64,000 nt of DNA from Hepsetus odoe (GCA_017165825.1 CM029377.1:23678386-23742385); one strand, 5' to 3'. Shown: positions 33,331 through 43,711, counted from the stretch's first letter. The notes: a model not told the origin generated them from the sequence alone. Translations and numbers: made by a program.

Positions 33331-35028
33331 CATCCATTCTCTTCCGCTTATCCGAGGTCGGGTCGCAGGGGCAGCAGCTCCAGCAGGGATGCCCAGACTT
33401 CCCTCTCTCTGGCAACTTCCTCCAGCTCCTCCGGGCGGATCCCAAGGCGTTCCCAGGCCAGCCGAGAGACATAGTCTCTCCAGCATGTCCTGGGTCTTCC
33501 CCGGGGTCTCTTTCCGGTGGGACGTGCCTGGAACACCTCACCAGGGAGGCATCCAGGGGGCATCCTAATCAGATGTCCGAGCCACCTCATCTGGCTCCTC
33601 CCGATGCGGAGAAGCAGCGGTTCTACTCTGAGCCCCTCCCGGATGACTGAGCTTCTCAGTCACACCCTCTGGTCCCCTTTCTTAAAGAGGGGGACCACCA
33701 CCCCGGTTTGCCAATCCAGAGGCACCGTCCCCGATGTCCATGCGATGTTGCAGAGGCGTGTCAGCCATGACAGTCTTACATCATCCAGAGCCTTGAGGAA
33801 CTCTGGGCGGATCTCATCCACTCCCGGAGCCCTGCCACCAAGGAGCTTTTTGACCACCTCGGCAACCTCGGCCCCAGAGATGGAAGAGGCCATCTCTATG
33901 TCCCCAGGCTCTGCTTCCTCCTCAGAAGGCATGTTGGTGTAATTAAGGAGGTCTTCGAAGTATTCCCCCCACCGACCTACAACGTCCCGAGTCGAGGTCA
34001 GCAGCGCACCATCCCCACTATACACTGTGCACTGCTTTCCCCTCCTGAGACGCCGGATGGTGGACCAGAATTTCCTCGAGGCCGTCTGGAAGTCCTTCTC
34101 CGTGGCCTCTCCAAACTCCTCCCATGCCCAAGTTTATGCCTCAGCAACCACCAAAGCCGTATTCTGCTTGGCCTGCCGGTACCAATGCCACCGCATTGAA
34201 GTCCCCCAGCAGAACTATGGAGCGCCCCCTCCAGAGACCCCAGAAAGGGTGGGTAGTCCAGACTGCTGTTTGGTGCATAAGCGCAGACAACACTAAGGAC
34301 CCGTCCCCCGACCTGAAGGCGGAGGGAGGCCACCCTCTCATCCACTGGGGTAAACCCCAATGTACTGGCCCCGAGCCGGGGGGCAATAAGTATGCCCACA
34401 CCTGCTCGGCGCCTCTCACCGGTGGCAACTCCAGAGTAGAAGAGAGTCCAGCCCCTCTCAAGGAGACCAGGTTCCAGAGTCCAAGCTGTGCATCGAAGTG
34501 AGTCCAACTATATCTAGCCAGAACTTCTCAATCTCACGCACTAGCTCAGGCTCCTTCCCCACCAGAGAGGTGACATTCCACGTCCCTAGAGCCAGCTTCT
34601 GCAGCCGAGGATCGGCTCGCCAAGGCCCCCGTCTTCGGCCACCGCCCAACTCACATTGCACCCGACCTCTTTGGCCCCTCCCACAGGTGGTGAGCCTTTG
34701 GGAAGGTGGACCCACATTGCCTCTTTGGGCTGAGCCCGGGCCGGGCCCCATGGGTGAAGGCCCGACCAGCAGGCGCTCGCCATCGGGCCCCACCTCCAGG
34801 CCTGGCTCCAGAGGAAGGCCCCGGTGACCCACGTCTGGGCGAGGGAAAGGGTCTTCCAAAGGTCTTTCTCGTCATAAGAGGTCTGAACCGCTCTTTGTCT
34901 CTTCCCTCACCTAGGACCTGTTTGCCTTGGGTGCCCCTACCAGGGGCATAAAGCCCCCGACAACATAGCTCCCAGGATCATTGGGACACGCAAACCCCTC
35001 CACCACGATAAGGTGGCGGTTTGAGGAG
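33331..35028 (-). mobile_element. Internally deleted non-LTR retrotransposon
   Basis: Minus-strand pieces read, in order: an endonuclease start (LGTWNVTSLVGKEPELVREI, about 34590-34510), more endonuclease (GVGILIAPRLGASTLGFTP, CAYAPNSS), an RT N-terminal region (APGVDEIRPEFLKAL, VVVPLFKKGDQRV, 33990-33662), and a C-terminal RMRWLGHLIRMPP-like block (33590-33350). The RT core with the FADD-type motif is missing: the junction is at about 33660. 5' UTR-like GGCGGTTTGAGGAGAGG-type sequence is at the right end. It is a fish LINE family I cannot place in a clade with certainty. Confidence 0.75.
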
Positions 35029-35039
35029 AGGATATATAT

Positions 35040-35155
35040 CCATCCATTATCTGCCGCTTGTCCCGAACGGGGTCACGGGGGAGTGCTGGTGTCCAACCCA
35101 GCGCACACAGGGCGAGGACGGGGGAAGCACCCTGGACAGGTCGCCAGCCCATCGC

Positions 35156-35157
<2 letters not shown>
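35040..35157 (-). mobile_element. SINE family A copy, 5'-truncated
   Basis: It contains the 3' half only (CTGCCGCTTGTCCCGAACGG to GCCAGCCCATCGCAGG on the plus strand). It is inserted in TA-rich sequence; flanking GGATATATAT copies may be the target duplication. Directly at the 5' end of the minus-strand LINE. Confidence 0.78.
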
Positions 35158-35192
<35 letters not shown>

Positions 35193-35518
35193 TATATATT
35201 TAAAAAAAAAAAAAAAAATATACATATATATATATATGATATTTTTTTATTATCAGTGTTAACTCTGTGAAACAGAATGAGAAATTAGATTCTAAACTTG
35301 CGGCCCACTTGATAATGAACCTTTTTAATGCTGTATGTTGGTGGGAATGGACTTTAATGGACACTGTTTTATAATGTTTATAGATATTTTCACTAAATAA
35401 ACAAAACATATTTTTCTGCTAAAAATCTGCTTTTATTCATTTTATTTTATTAGCAAAGCTTACTCAGAAAGCATTACAGTGTGTCTTAAGGAAGCTATTG
35501 ATGATTAATTTAGATTTC

Positions 35519-35756
35519 CTTCATTTTCTGCGCTTGTCCCAAGCAGAAGGATCACGAGGGCCTTGGGGGTCATCCCAGCTCACACAGGGCAAGGACACGG
35601 GACACACCCTGGATAGGTTGCCAGCCCATCGCAGGGAGGAGCGTGACAGGGATGGCACCTTGCTCAAGGGTACCTCTCAAGCAACCTATTGGGAAGGGGT
35701 TTGAACCCCTGATCCTCCGAACAACACCCTAACCACTAGGCCACCGCTGCCCCCAC
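35519..35756 (-). mobile_element. SINE family A copy, full length, 12-bp target duplication
   Basis: Flanked by perfect AATTTAGATTTC at 35507-35518 and 35757-35768. On the minus strand the head reads GGTGGCCTAGTGGTTAGGGT and the B-box region CAGGGGTTCAAACCCC. Confidence 0.9.
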
Positions 35757-35875
35757 AATTTAGATTTCAATAGGATGTAAATTGAAAGTAAATGCAATTC
35801 TCTGCATTGCATGCCATGAAAAGATTTTTTCTTTACTGGGCAGCTCGACTGATGTTCAGTGGCGAGCAATAAATG

Positions 35876-38800
35876 CTATTGCGCTGGTGTCATGTTTCGC
35901 CGTTCGCTATGAAAGAGAAAAGCGGAGGCGCAAATGCGCGGAGGAAATACGGATTTAATCACACACTGAAGCAGCACAATGGTGAGCGGACAATTCCGGA
36001 TTGGCAGCTGCCTTAGTGATCTCCGTTCAGGTGTTGCGAATCCTGTTGAAAATGCGAGCAAAGAGTAAAAGCCACGGCTAGTATCCGGAGATCGGGATCG
36101 AACTCCGGGTCGCGCCGTGACAGGCGTGACAGGACCCCCCCTTTCATGTGCGGGCTCCGACCGCACTGACCCAGGAGGGCCACCATCCGCAGCCTCCGAG
36201 GAGTGTGCAGATAGGCCTGTGCGCCTGGGAGGTCGCCCCCGGGGAAGCGGAGCAGGCCGATTTGGGTGATTTCTATGGAAATCGGCCTTGAGCTGGGGAC
36301 AAAGAACGTCTCTCGCGGCGACCCAGCTCCGCTCCTCCGGACCATATCCCTCCCAGTCTACCAGGTACTGCAACGCTCCTCGGCGACGGCGGGAGTCCAG
36401 GATCTCGGTGATCCTGTGTGCTGGACCCCTGTCCGTCTCAATGGGCGGAGGAGGCTCTCTCATGACACTCCCTCGAGCTAATGGTCCCGGGATCACCGGC
36501 TTTAGAAGGGAGACATGAAAAGTAGGGTGAACATTCATGGACGGGGGCAGTCTCAGGCGGTATGTGACCGGGGTTATTCTATTCTCTATCACAAATGGAC
36601 CTATGAATCGGGGCGATAATTTTTTACAGGGTAGTTTGAGGTTGAGGTCTCGAGTGGAGAGCCATACCTTGTCACCCGGTGTGTACCTCGGGGCTTCTCT
36701 CCGATGTCGGTCTGCCTGGGCGCGAAAGCGACGAATCGCCCGTTCGATGTGCGCATGGGCCCTCTCCCACACCCGCTCTGCACCCTTGAACCAGTTGTCT
36801 ACGCTGGGGACCTCCGTGGGAGTAGGGTCCCAGGGGCAAAGCGGTGGTTGGTACCCCAGCACGCATTCGAACGGGGTCATCCTGGTGGAGGAGTGACGCA
36901 ACGAGTTTTGAGCGTACTCTGCCCAATAGAGGTACTCAGCCCAGTCGTGTTGCCGGTTGTAACAGTACGCCCGGAGGAATTTGTTCAGATTCTGAATGGT
37001 CCTCTCCGCCTGGCCGTTGGTCTGTGGGTGGTGACCAGACGAGAGGCTGACCGTGACCCCGAGTTTCTTTAGGAAGGCCCGCCAAACCCGTGACGTAAAC
37101 TGGGACCCTCGATCCGATAGGATATCCTCCGGGAGTCCGTAGAACCGGAACACGTTCTGGAACAAAGCATCTGCGATTTGGAGAGAGGAGGGAAGGCTGG
37201 CAAAAGGGACGAATCGACATCCTTTAGAGAACCGGTCTACTACCACTAGAACACAGGTGTGCCCCTTAGACCTGGGTAGCTCCGTGACTAAGTCTATGGA
37301 CAGATGCGTCCATGGCCTCTGGGGCACTGGAAGAGGTTGGAGCTTACCGGCAGGCATCTCTCGCGGGGTCTTTGTTCTTGCACAGATCTCGCATGACCGA
37401 ACAAAAGCCCGGACGTCTTGGGTGAGCGTGGACCACCAATATCGCCTGTTCACCTTGTCTAAGGTGCATGCTATACCCGGGTGCCCTGCTGCTGGAGAGA
37501 CATGGACCCACCTGAGCAAGGGCCTGCGGAACCGCTCTGGCACATACACCCAATCGGGAGGGCATTCCCCCGGCCTGGGATTGCGCCCGGCTTCCCGGAG
37601 GATGTCCCGCTCAAGGTCCCATTGCACCGGGGCAGCCACCACCATTGGAGGCAGGATGGGTACTGGTTCTCTCTGGGCCTCCAACGGGTTATGCATGCGG
37701 GACAATGCATCTGCCTTCCCATTTTTGGACCCGGGGTGATACGTGATAGAAAACGAGAATCGAGTGAAGAACAAAGCCCACCTGGCCTGACGAGGGTTGA
37801 GTCTTTTGGCCTGCCGGATGTACTCCAGATTCTTATGATCGGTGAGCACCATGAATGGATGTCGAGCACCCTCTAACCAGTGGCGCCACTCCTCCAATGC
37901 TGCTTTGACTGCTAGCAGTTCCCTATTCCCTATATCGTAGTTTTGCTCCGCCGGGGTCAACTTGCGTGAATAGAAGGCGCACGGATACAATTTACTGGGG
38001 TTGCCATGGTTTTGGGATAAGACAGCTCCCAGTCCCACTTCGGATGCATCTACCTCCACGATAAAAGGCCTCCCGGGGTCTGTGAGTTTAAGGATAGGTG
38101 CGGTCGTGAAACGTCTTTTTAACTCCTCAAAAGCTACACGCGCCCCCCGAGTCCAGCTCAAGGACACCGGTTTGCCTCTCAGCAAGGAGGACAGGGGAGC
38201 TGCCACTGTGCTAAAGTTTCTGATGAACCTACGGTAAAAGTTGGCGAACCCCAGAAATCTCTGTAACTGTTTGACGGTACGGGGCTCAGGCCAATGCATG
38301 ACCGCCTCTACCTTGCCTTTCTCCATTCTTACCCCCCGGGGCCCGATGAGGTAACCAAGGAACCCTATCTCTGCCTTGTGAAACTCGCATTTCTCCGCCT
38401 TTACGTACAACCCATGTGAGAGCAAACGAGAGAGCACCCTGCCTACCTGGGAGACGTGTTCGGCATAGGATTTGGAAAAGACTAAAATGTCGTCCAGATA
38501 CACTATTACAAATTTGCCTAGCATGTCTCTCAGGATGTCGTTAACAAAGGACTGGAAGACAGCTGGAGCATTTGCGAGTCCGAACGGCATCACCCTGTAC
38601 ATGTAGTGGCCTGAGGTGGTACTGAATGCTGTCTTCCATTCGTCCCCCTTTCGTATCCTCACCAAGTTGTACGCACTGCGGAGATCTAGTTTCGTAAAGA
38701 TCTTGGCCCCTTGGAGTTGTTCTAAGGCAGAGGGAACCAGGGGGAGCGGGTAGCGGTACTTAACAGTCACCGAGTTCAGGCCTCTGTAGTCGATGCACGG

Positions 38801-40513
38801 CCTGAGTCCTCCGTCTTTCTTTTTCACGAAGAAAAACCCGGCGGATGCTGGCGAGGTGGACCGCACGATGAACCCCTGAGCTAATGCCTCGGCAATGTAC
38901 TCCTCCATTGCTCTCGTTTCCGGGCCCGATAACGGGTAGATGCGAGAGCGAGGGGGTGTAGCACCAGTCAGGAGGTCAATCGCACAGTCCCAGGGTCTGT
39001 GGGGGGGAAGCCGCGTAGCCCTTTTGGAGCTAAAGACCTGCCTCCAGGCGGCATACTCGTTTGGGATGGCCGGAGGTAGGTGAGCCAAGGGGCTCTCCAC
39101 TGAGGTAGAGGACACAGATAGCCTTGGGGGAAGGCACTGAGCAGCGCACCTTGGGGCCCATGACTGGATCTGTCCCGTTGCCCAGTCCACTACAGGGTTG
39201 TGAGACCTCAACCACGGAAGACCTAATACCATCTCATAGCTGGACTGGGTAAGGACAAAGAATGTGATGTGCTCTGTATGGGACGGCTGGACGGTAAGTT
39301 TAACCGGGTCGGTTACCTGTGACAACCCGTTGTTCGGGATGGGTCTCCCATCCACGGCTCGGATGGTAACCGATCGGTCCAATGCGTGATGAGGTACCCG
39401 CAGGCGATCTGCAACGGAAGCGGAGAGGAAGTTGCCAGCCGATCCGGAGTCTATTAGTGCTGAAACATAAAACATATTATTCGCGTAGCCCACAGCAACC
39501 CTCACCAAGCACTGGTCAGTCAATAAAGCAGCCTTTGAACAAACTGTTCTTACATAGTCTTTCTGCCTTATGGCTGGACAGTCCCTCTTCCAGTGCCTTG
39601 GACTGCCACAGTGATGGCAAAGTCTCCAACTCCCTTGCCGTTCCTTTTCGGACTTGGGTCTCGTGGCTCCGAGTTCCATTGGATCTCCCCACTCCCGCTC
39701 CTCGGGCTTCCGTGGGGAAGCCGCCCGGACGGGTGATGTGCGAGGGGGACTCCGAGGGCGTGGCCGTGGAGATCGGGGTGGCTGGGACCGGCGGTGCTGG
39801 TCCAGTTGGATTGCTAGATCGATGACTTCGTCTAGCTCCAGTCCCACATCCCTGCAGGCTAACTCCCGCTGGAGTTCCTCGTGCAGGCCTGCCCTGAACA
39901 CCGTGAGGAGGGCCCGGTCGTCCCACCTGCTATCCACCGCGAGGATGCGGAATTCCATTGCGTAGTCCGCAGCCGAGCGCGCCCCCTGCCGGAGCCTCAG
40001 CAGTCTGTCCCCACCGGCTAGTCCATGGGCGGGATGGTCAAAGACGGCACGGAACTGGTCACAAAACCGAGCATAAGAACGTACCGCCCCGTGCTCTCGG
40101 TCCCAGACTGCTGTACCCCACTCAGCCGCGCGACCAGAGAGTCGCCCAATGAACGCGGTAATTTTCTCGCGATCTGTCAGGTGGGGAAATTGTTCGAAGT
40201 ACATCGAAAAAGCGACTACGAAGCTTCGACAGGAATCCGGATCCCCGGCATACCTTTCAGGCAGCGCCACGTGAAGCCCCGTGTCTCTGGGGGGTGGAGT
40301 GGCGATCGTCTGCAGTTGCGGGGGAGGGAGCGGACCGGCGGCCACCGTTAGCTTCTCCATCCGACTCGAAAGCTCCGCCAGGGCGGCGAAAACGTTGTGT
40401 TGCGTCCGCTCCTGCTCCGTCACCCGCCCGCGAAGCTCCTCGATTTCTCCCCTTCTCTCTTCGCGGGGGAAACCTCCGGCTGCGCCCCCTTGGGAGGTCC
40501 GTTCATCTGTCAT
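35876..40513 (-). CDS. gag-pol polyprotein of the gypsy element
   Basis: From the ATG at 40513 the frame is open for 1545 codons. By residue: gag-like region 1-290, CCHC knuckle C299-C302-H307-C312, protease with DSG at 355-357, RT with YLDD at 672-675, RNase H beginning around VDASEVGLGA (820-830), integrase zinc residues H1004/H1011/C1041/C1044, the DD35E triad D1074-D1134-E1170, and a chromodomain at about 1366-1405 (YLVDWEGYGPEERSW). Gag and pol are in one frame with no shift. The start ATG straddles the end of the 5' LTR, and the frame runs on through the whole 3' LTR and stops only in flanking DNA at 35876. An in-frame upstream extension to 40612 lies within the LTR and is unlikely to be used. 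The proteins mediate capsid formation, reverse transcription and integration; chromodomains in this group steer insertion. Confidence 0.92.
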   Translation of the reverse strand: MTDERTSQGGAAGGFPREERRGEIEELRGRVTEQERTQHNVFAALAELSSRMEKLTVAAGPLPPPQLQTIATPPPRDTGLHVALPERYAGDPDSCRSFVVAFSMYFEQFPHLTDREKITAFIGRLSGRAAEWGTAVWDREHGAVRSYARFCDQFRAVFDHPAHGLAGGDRLLRLRQGARSAADYAMEFRILAVDSRWDDRALLTVFRAGLHEELQRELACRDVGLELDEVIDLAIQLDQHRRSQPPRSPRPRPRSPPRTSPVRAASPRKPEEREWGDPMELGATRPKSEKERQGSWRLCHHCGSPRHWKRDCPAIRQKDYVRTVCSKAALLTDQCLVRVAVGYANNMFYVSALIDSGSAGNFLSASVADRLRVPHHALDRSVTIRAVDGRPIPNNGLSQVTDPVKLTVQPSHTEHITFFVLTQSSYEMVLGLPWLRSHNPVVDWATGQIQSWAPRCAAQCLPPRLSVSSTSVESPLAHLPPAIPNEYAAWRQVFSSKRATRLPPHRPWDCAIDLLTGATPPRSRIYPLSGPETRAMEEYIAEALAQGFIVRSTSPASAGFFFVKKKDGGLRPCIDYRGLNSVTVKYRYPLPLVPSALEQLQGAKIFTKLDLRSAYNLVRIRKGDEWKTAFSTTSGHYMYRVMPFGLANAPAVFQSFVNDILRDMLGKFVIVYLDDILVFSKSYAEHVSQVGRVLSRLLSHGLYVKAEKCEFHKAEIGFLGYLIGPRGVRMEKGKVEAVMHWPEPRTVKQLQRFLGFANFYRRFIRNFSTVAAPLSSLLRGKPVSLSWTRGARVAFEELKRRFTTAPILKLTDPGRPFIVEVDASEVGLGAVLSQNHGNPSKLYPCAFYSRKLTPAEQNYDIGNRELLAVKAALEEWRHWLEGARHPFMVLTDHKNLEYIRQAKRLNPRQARWALFFTRFSFSITYHPGSKNGKADALSRMHNPLEAQREPVPILPPMVVAAPVQWDLERDILREAGRNPRPGECPPDWVYVPERFRRPLLRWVHVSPAAGHPGIACTLDKVNRRYWWSTLTQDVRAFVRSCEICARTKTPREMPAGKLQPLPVPQRPWTHLSIDLVTELPRSKGHTCVLVVVDRFSKGCRFVPFASLPSSLQIADALFQNVFRFYGLPEDILSDRGSQFTSRVWRAFLKKLGVTVSLSSGHHPQTNGQAERTIQNLNKFLRAYCYNRQHDWAEYLYWAEYAQNSLRHSSTRMTPFECVLGYQPPLCPWDPTPTEVPSVDNWFKGAERVWERAHAHIERAIRRFRAQADRHRREAPRYTPGDKVWLSTRDLNLKLPCKKLSPRFIGPFVIENRITPVTYRLRLPPSMNVHPTFHVSLLKPVIPGPLARGSVMREPPPPIETDRGPAHRITEILDSRRRRGALQYLVDWEGYGPEERSWVAARDVLCPQLKADFHRNHPNRPAPLPRGRPPRRTGLSAHSSEAADGGPPGSVRSEPAHERGGPVTPVTARPGVRSRSPDTSRGFYSLLAFSTGFATPERRSLRQLPIRNCPLTIVLLQCVIKSVFPPRICASAFLFHSERRNMTPAQ
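35888..36131 (-). repeat. 3' LTR of the gypsy element
   Basis: 244 bp, TG...CA bounded on the element strand. It differs from the 5' LTR mainly in 35940-35990 and around 36005-36080 by substitutions and 1-5 bp indels. Confidence 0.93.
40497..40505 (-). other. Candidate self-priming primer-binding site
   Basis: Two bases inside the 5' LTR end, the element strand reads TGAACGGAC. The reverse complement GTCCGTTCA occurs within the 5' LTR at 40602-40610. No tRNA 3'-end match was recognised. Tf1/sushi elements prime minus-strand synthesis with the folded 5' end of their own RNA, and this pair has the required geometry. Confidence 0.55.
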
Positions 40514-40753
40514 GTTTCGCCGTTCGCTATGAAAGAGAAAAGCGGAGGCGCAAATGCACGGAGAATACAGTTTAACCACACACACAAACAGCACACAATG
40601 GTGAACGGACAATTCCGGATTGGCTTGGCTGCCTTAAGTGATCTCCGTTCCAGGTGTTGCAGATCCTGTTGAAAATGCGAGCAAGAGTAAAAACACGGCT
40701 AGTACTCCGGAGATCGGGATCGAACTCCGGGTCGCGCCGTGACAGGCGTGACA
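40508..40753 (-). repeat. 5' LTR of the gypsy element
   Basis: 246 bp. On the element strand a TTAAGG TATA-like stretch (near 40634) lies about 25 bases before GTCCGTTCA (40610-40602), the likely RNA start region. Confidence 0.93.
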
Positions 40754-40781
40754 GCTGGCTAAATAACACTGTTTTTTTTTT

Positions 40782-40935
40782 TTACATTTATGCACTTCCA
40801 TTTCCTGAATACAGGGACAGTCTCCCTGGACCAACTCACTGTTGAGGGTTTTGCCCAGGAACCCAACTGTGGCAGTGCTGCAACCTATTTGTCCATAGGC
40901 AGGTCTCCTACCACCAGACCACCATGCCCTCCAGC
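40782..40935 (-). mobile_element. SINE family C copy
   Basis: The minus strand begins with GGTGGTCTGGTGGTAGGAG and contains GAGTTGGTCCAGGGAGACTG and CCTGTATTCAGGAAATGG. It lies 28 bases beyond the gypsy element. Confidence 0.75.
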
Positions 40936-41155
40936 TGGCCTAGACTCTTGGCTAGGGATGGCTGAGGCATTGCCTCGGATCCAACTTGTGAATTCCCAGC
41001 ACTTAGTTCCCAACTCCTGCCCACACTTCTTCAGCCCTCTAGAAGGTTTAGCAAATTAAATAATGCAATAAATGATTAACAGTTTGCAAAGTTTGCCATC
41101 ACACAGCACAATAAACAGGGTCATTTGTCCTATTTTACAGTGCCTCTCACTTAAA

Positions 41156-41424
41156 AGCAGCGGTGGTGTAATGGTTAGGGAGTTGCCCTTGCATTGGAAG
41201 ATTGTGGGTTTGATTTCCCTCACCAGTGGGTTGCCCTGAGGTACCCTTGAGCAAGGTACTGCCCCTGTCACTGCTCCCTGAGTGCTTTCAATAGTTGCCC
41301 ACTGCTGCACGGTGTTTGCATGGGTTAAATGCAGAGGTCCAATTTTCTTGTGGTTCACTGTGTGCTGTGCTGTGACCTCGCAATGACAAGGGTTGTCACT
41401 TTCACTTTTTTCACTTTTCACTTT
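41156..41424 (+). mobile_element. SINE family B copy, full length
   Basis: GCGGTGGTGTAATGGTTAGG head, GGGTTTGATTTCCCTCACC B-box region, GAGGTACCCTTGAGCAAGGT body, TGTGCTGTGCTGTGACCTCG and a TTCACTTTTT tail. Confidence 0.88.
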
Positions 41425-41735
41425 AAAATAAAACTAGCCTGCTGTGTCTGCTCTGTTCATCATCCATTTTGACTGACTAATCATTAAGTATGATTTAATT
41501 TTTTTGCAAATAACAATCACTCATTTTCCTTTTTTTTTTTCATTTTCCGTTGTGCCATAATTTTTTAAATTGTTTGAATCCTGCAATTAAAATAAATGAC
41601 CACTGAATGTATCACTAATGGCGGGCAAGGCTTGCATTTCCCAGCATTTTGTCTCTTGTCTGAGCAGAAAAATTGACTATACTATACATTATCAGCATGA
41701 TTTACACAGCTTGATACATATAAGGTGCTCCTAAT

Positions 41736-41985
41736 GAAGTGAAAGTGAAGTGAAAGTGACTTTTTGCAGTTGTAAGCACAAAGCACTCAATTAATCACTT
41801 CGAAATGCATCCTCTGTATTTAGCGGACACACTGTGCAGCAGGGGGCAGCTATATCCAGCAACTGAGGAGCATTGATGGAGACAATACCTTAATCAGTGG
41901 TTACCTCAGGGCAACCTACTGGTCTGGGATTCAATCCCATGACCTTCCATCCTGAGGCCAACTCTCTAACCACTAGACAATGACT
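41736..41985 (-). mobile_element. SINE family B copy
   Basis: The minus strand carries GTCTAGTGGTTAGAGAGTT and GGGATTGAATCCC. CAGCAGGGGGCAGC (41837-41850) is a CTCF-like core on the plus strand. Confidence 0.8.
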
Positions 41986-42181
41986 ACAGTGACAGTTATG
42001 ATGAAACTAAATTAATTTCTTTTAAATGGTCCCCATAGCAAAGTTGGTACTGAAATAAACTGGGCAAAAATAAATCTCCAAAAACAAGATGAAGATGATG
42101 TTGACATTTGTGTAATGCACCACAAGGAGTCCAATTTCTTTTTTTTTTCTTTTCTTTTTTTACTGTAAATGATTCTAAAAC

Positions 42182-42412
42182 GGGGCAGTGGTGGCCTAGT
42201 GGTTAGGGCGTTGGTCGCATGATCGGTGGATCGGGGGTTCAAACCCCTTCCCAATAGGTTGCCTTGAGGTGCCGTCCTCGTCTCGCTCCTCCTTGCGATG
42301 GGCTGGCGACCTGTCCAGAGTGTGTCCCCTGTCCTTTGCCCTGTGTGAGCTGGGATGGACTCCAGTACTCCCCGCGACCCCACTTGGGACAAGCGGCAGA
42401 AAATAACTGACT
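42182..42412 (+). mobile_element. SINE family A copy, full length, 11-bp target duplication
   Basis: Flanked by perfect GATTCTAAAAC at 42171-42181 and 42413-42423, so it landed inside the minisatellite that continues on its right. Body blocks are as in the 10.3 kb copy. Confidence 0.9.
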
Positions 42413-43100
42413 GATTCTAAAACTAATTCCAAAGCTGTTTCTAGACCTGGTTTGAAACCTGATTCTAAAACTTATTCTAAACCTAAACATGATTCTAAAT
42501 TCCATTCTAAACCCAATTCCAAAAGCTGATTCTAGACATGATTCTTAAACAGATTCTGTTCCGGCTAATGCTCAAGACCCTCCACCTCCCAATACACCCC
42601 AGGGACAGCCATATGTCCCCTTCTTGTCTCTGAAGCCAGGCATTCGAGTGGGCTCATTTCTCCACAATTGCACTCTAAATATTGGTGAAAATATTGGTGT
42701 TGGTATTACCACTTCCACCTCCTCCCTCTAGAATCATTGATTATACAATTTCCAAATTCCTGGATGTCCAGCACTAGGTTAGAGCTGGCAGTACCTCTTA
42801 GACTGGGAGGCGTACGGGACAGAGTAGAGGTCCTGGGTGCCCATGAGCGCTCTTGCTAATTGCTTAATTGCTCCCTCATCACGGAGCACCACCGGCATCA
42901 TCCTGCAGCTCTTCATCCGAAAAACACTAAAACACCTGACTGTCCTCCTGCAAACTCATTGAGGGAGTGCTGTTGGCCAGGAGACAGTAAAAGTGGTTGC
43001 ACCTGAGTCAGTGCGTTGGCGTAAGCCTGATTCTAAGCCTGATTTCAAACCTAATTTGAAACTTGATTCAAAACCAGATCCAAATTACTCTACATTTCCA
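42413..43100 (+). repeat. Degenerate 12-bp minisatellite (CCTGATTCTAAA type)
   Basis: Units such as CCTGATTCTAAA and AACTAATTCCAAA recur at 42413-42555 and again at 43018-43090. The later block translates as KPDSKPDFKPNLKLDSKPD within a 62-codon open frame. Between the blocks is about 460 bp of C-rich sequence with short open stretches (PPPPNTPQGQPYVPF). No known protein was recognised. Confidence 0.6.
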
Positions 43101-43489
43101 AGGACGATCCACATAAAATGGGCACAATTGGTCCTGTCAGATTGTGAACTTTCACAAAGCAACATGCTGAACAGATGCTGAACCAACAATCTTAAATGAA
43201 ACATTGAAAATGAAGTAAATGGAGTAGATGAGACTGAAACTGAGCAGCTGACTTATCTCACAAACCCGCTTGAAGAGGATGAAAGTTACTAGAATATAAG
43301 GAAAAAGTAAAATTAGAGATCTATCAAGATGCATTCGGAGTGAAGTCCAGCCCCTGTGAGAGAACTTCACATTTCTGTTGACTTTAACATCCTTTTCTTG
43401 TAAAGCAGGTTTATAAGAAGATGCATTCAGCTTTTCAATCTTTTCTTCTTTTATTCGTTTATTCTTTTTAAATCAACCAATCAGAGGCT

Positions 43490-43665
43490 TTTACTTTGAT
43501 GCGTGAGAGTTCTTTCAGCGAGACACATGACAGAAAACCCCTCTCATCATCTCTCTGTCTCTCTCTTGATTCTCTCCTAATTTCTCTCTCCCTCATGTCC
43601 TTTCCTACTGTCTCTTTTCCTCCGGGTCTCTTTTTTCTTCCTCTTTTTCTCCCTCCCTCCCTGCT

Positions 43666-43711
<46 letters not shown>

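Larger units (their letters stand above)
35888..40753 (-). mobile_element. Ty3/gypsy chromodomain LTR retrotransposon (complete)
   Basis: Two direct LTRs (35888-36131 and 40508-40753) enclose a single long minus-strand gag-pol frame. A 5-bp target duplication GCTGG flanks the element (35883-35887 and 40754-40758). The 3' LTR is preceded (minus strand) by the purine tract AAAGGGGGGTCC. The LTR ends are TGTCACGCC...ACATGACA. Domain order gag-PR-RT-RNase H-IN-chromodomain places it in the sushi/Tf1-like chromovirus group. Size 4.87 kb is normal for that group. LTRs differ by roughly 8-10 percent by eye although the coding frame is uninterrupted. Confidence 0.95.

Noticed and set aside
37257..37739. 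Plus-strand frames across the gypsy element
   Set aside because: They are shadows of the long minus-strand gag-pol frame in GC-rich sequence.
42413..43100. CRISPR-like array of short repeats
   Set aside because: The units are adjacent degenerate 12-mers without constant repeats and unique spacers, and the genome is a vertebrate one.
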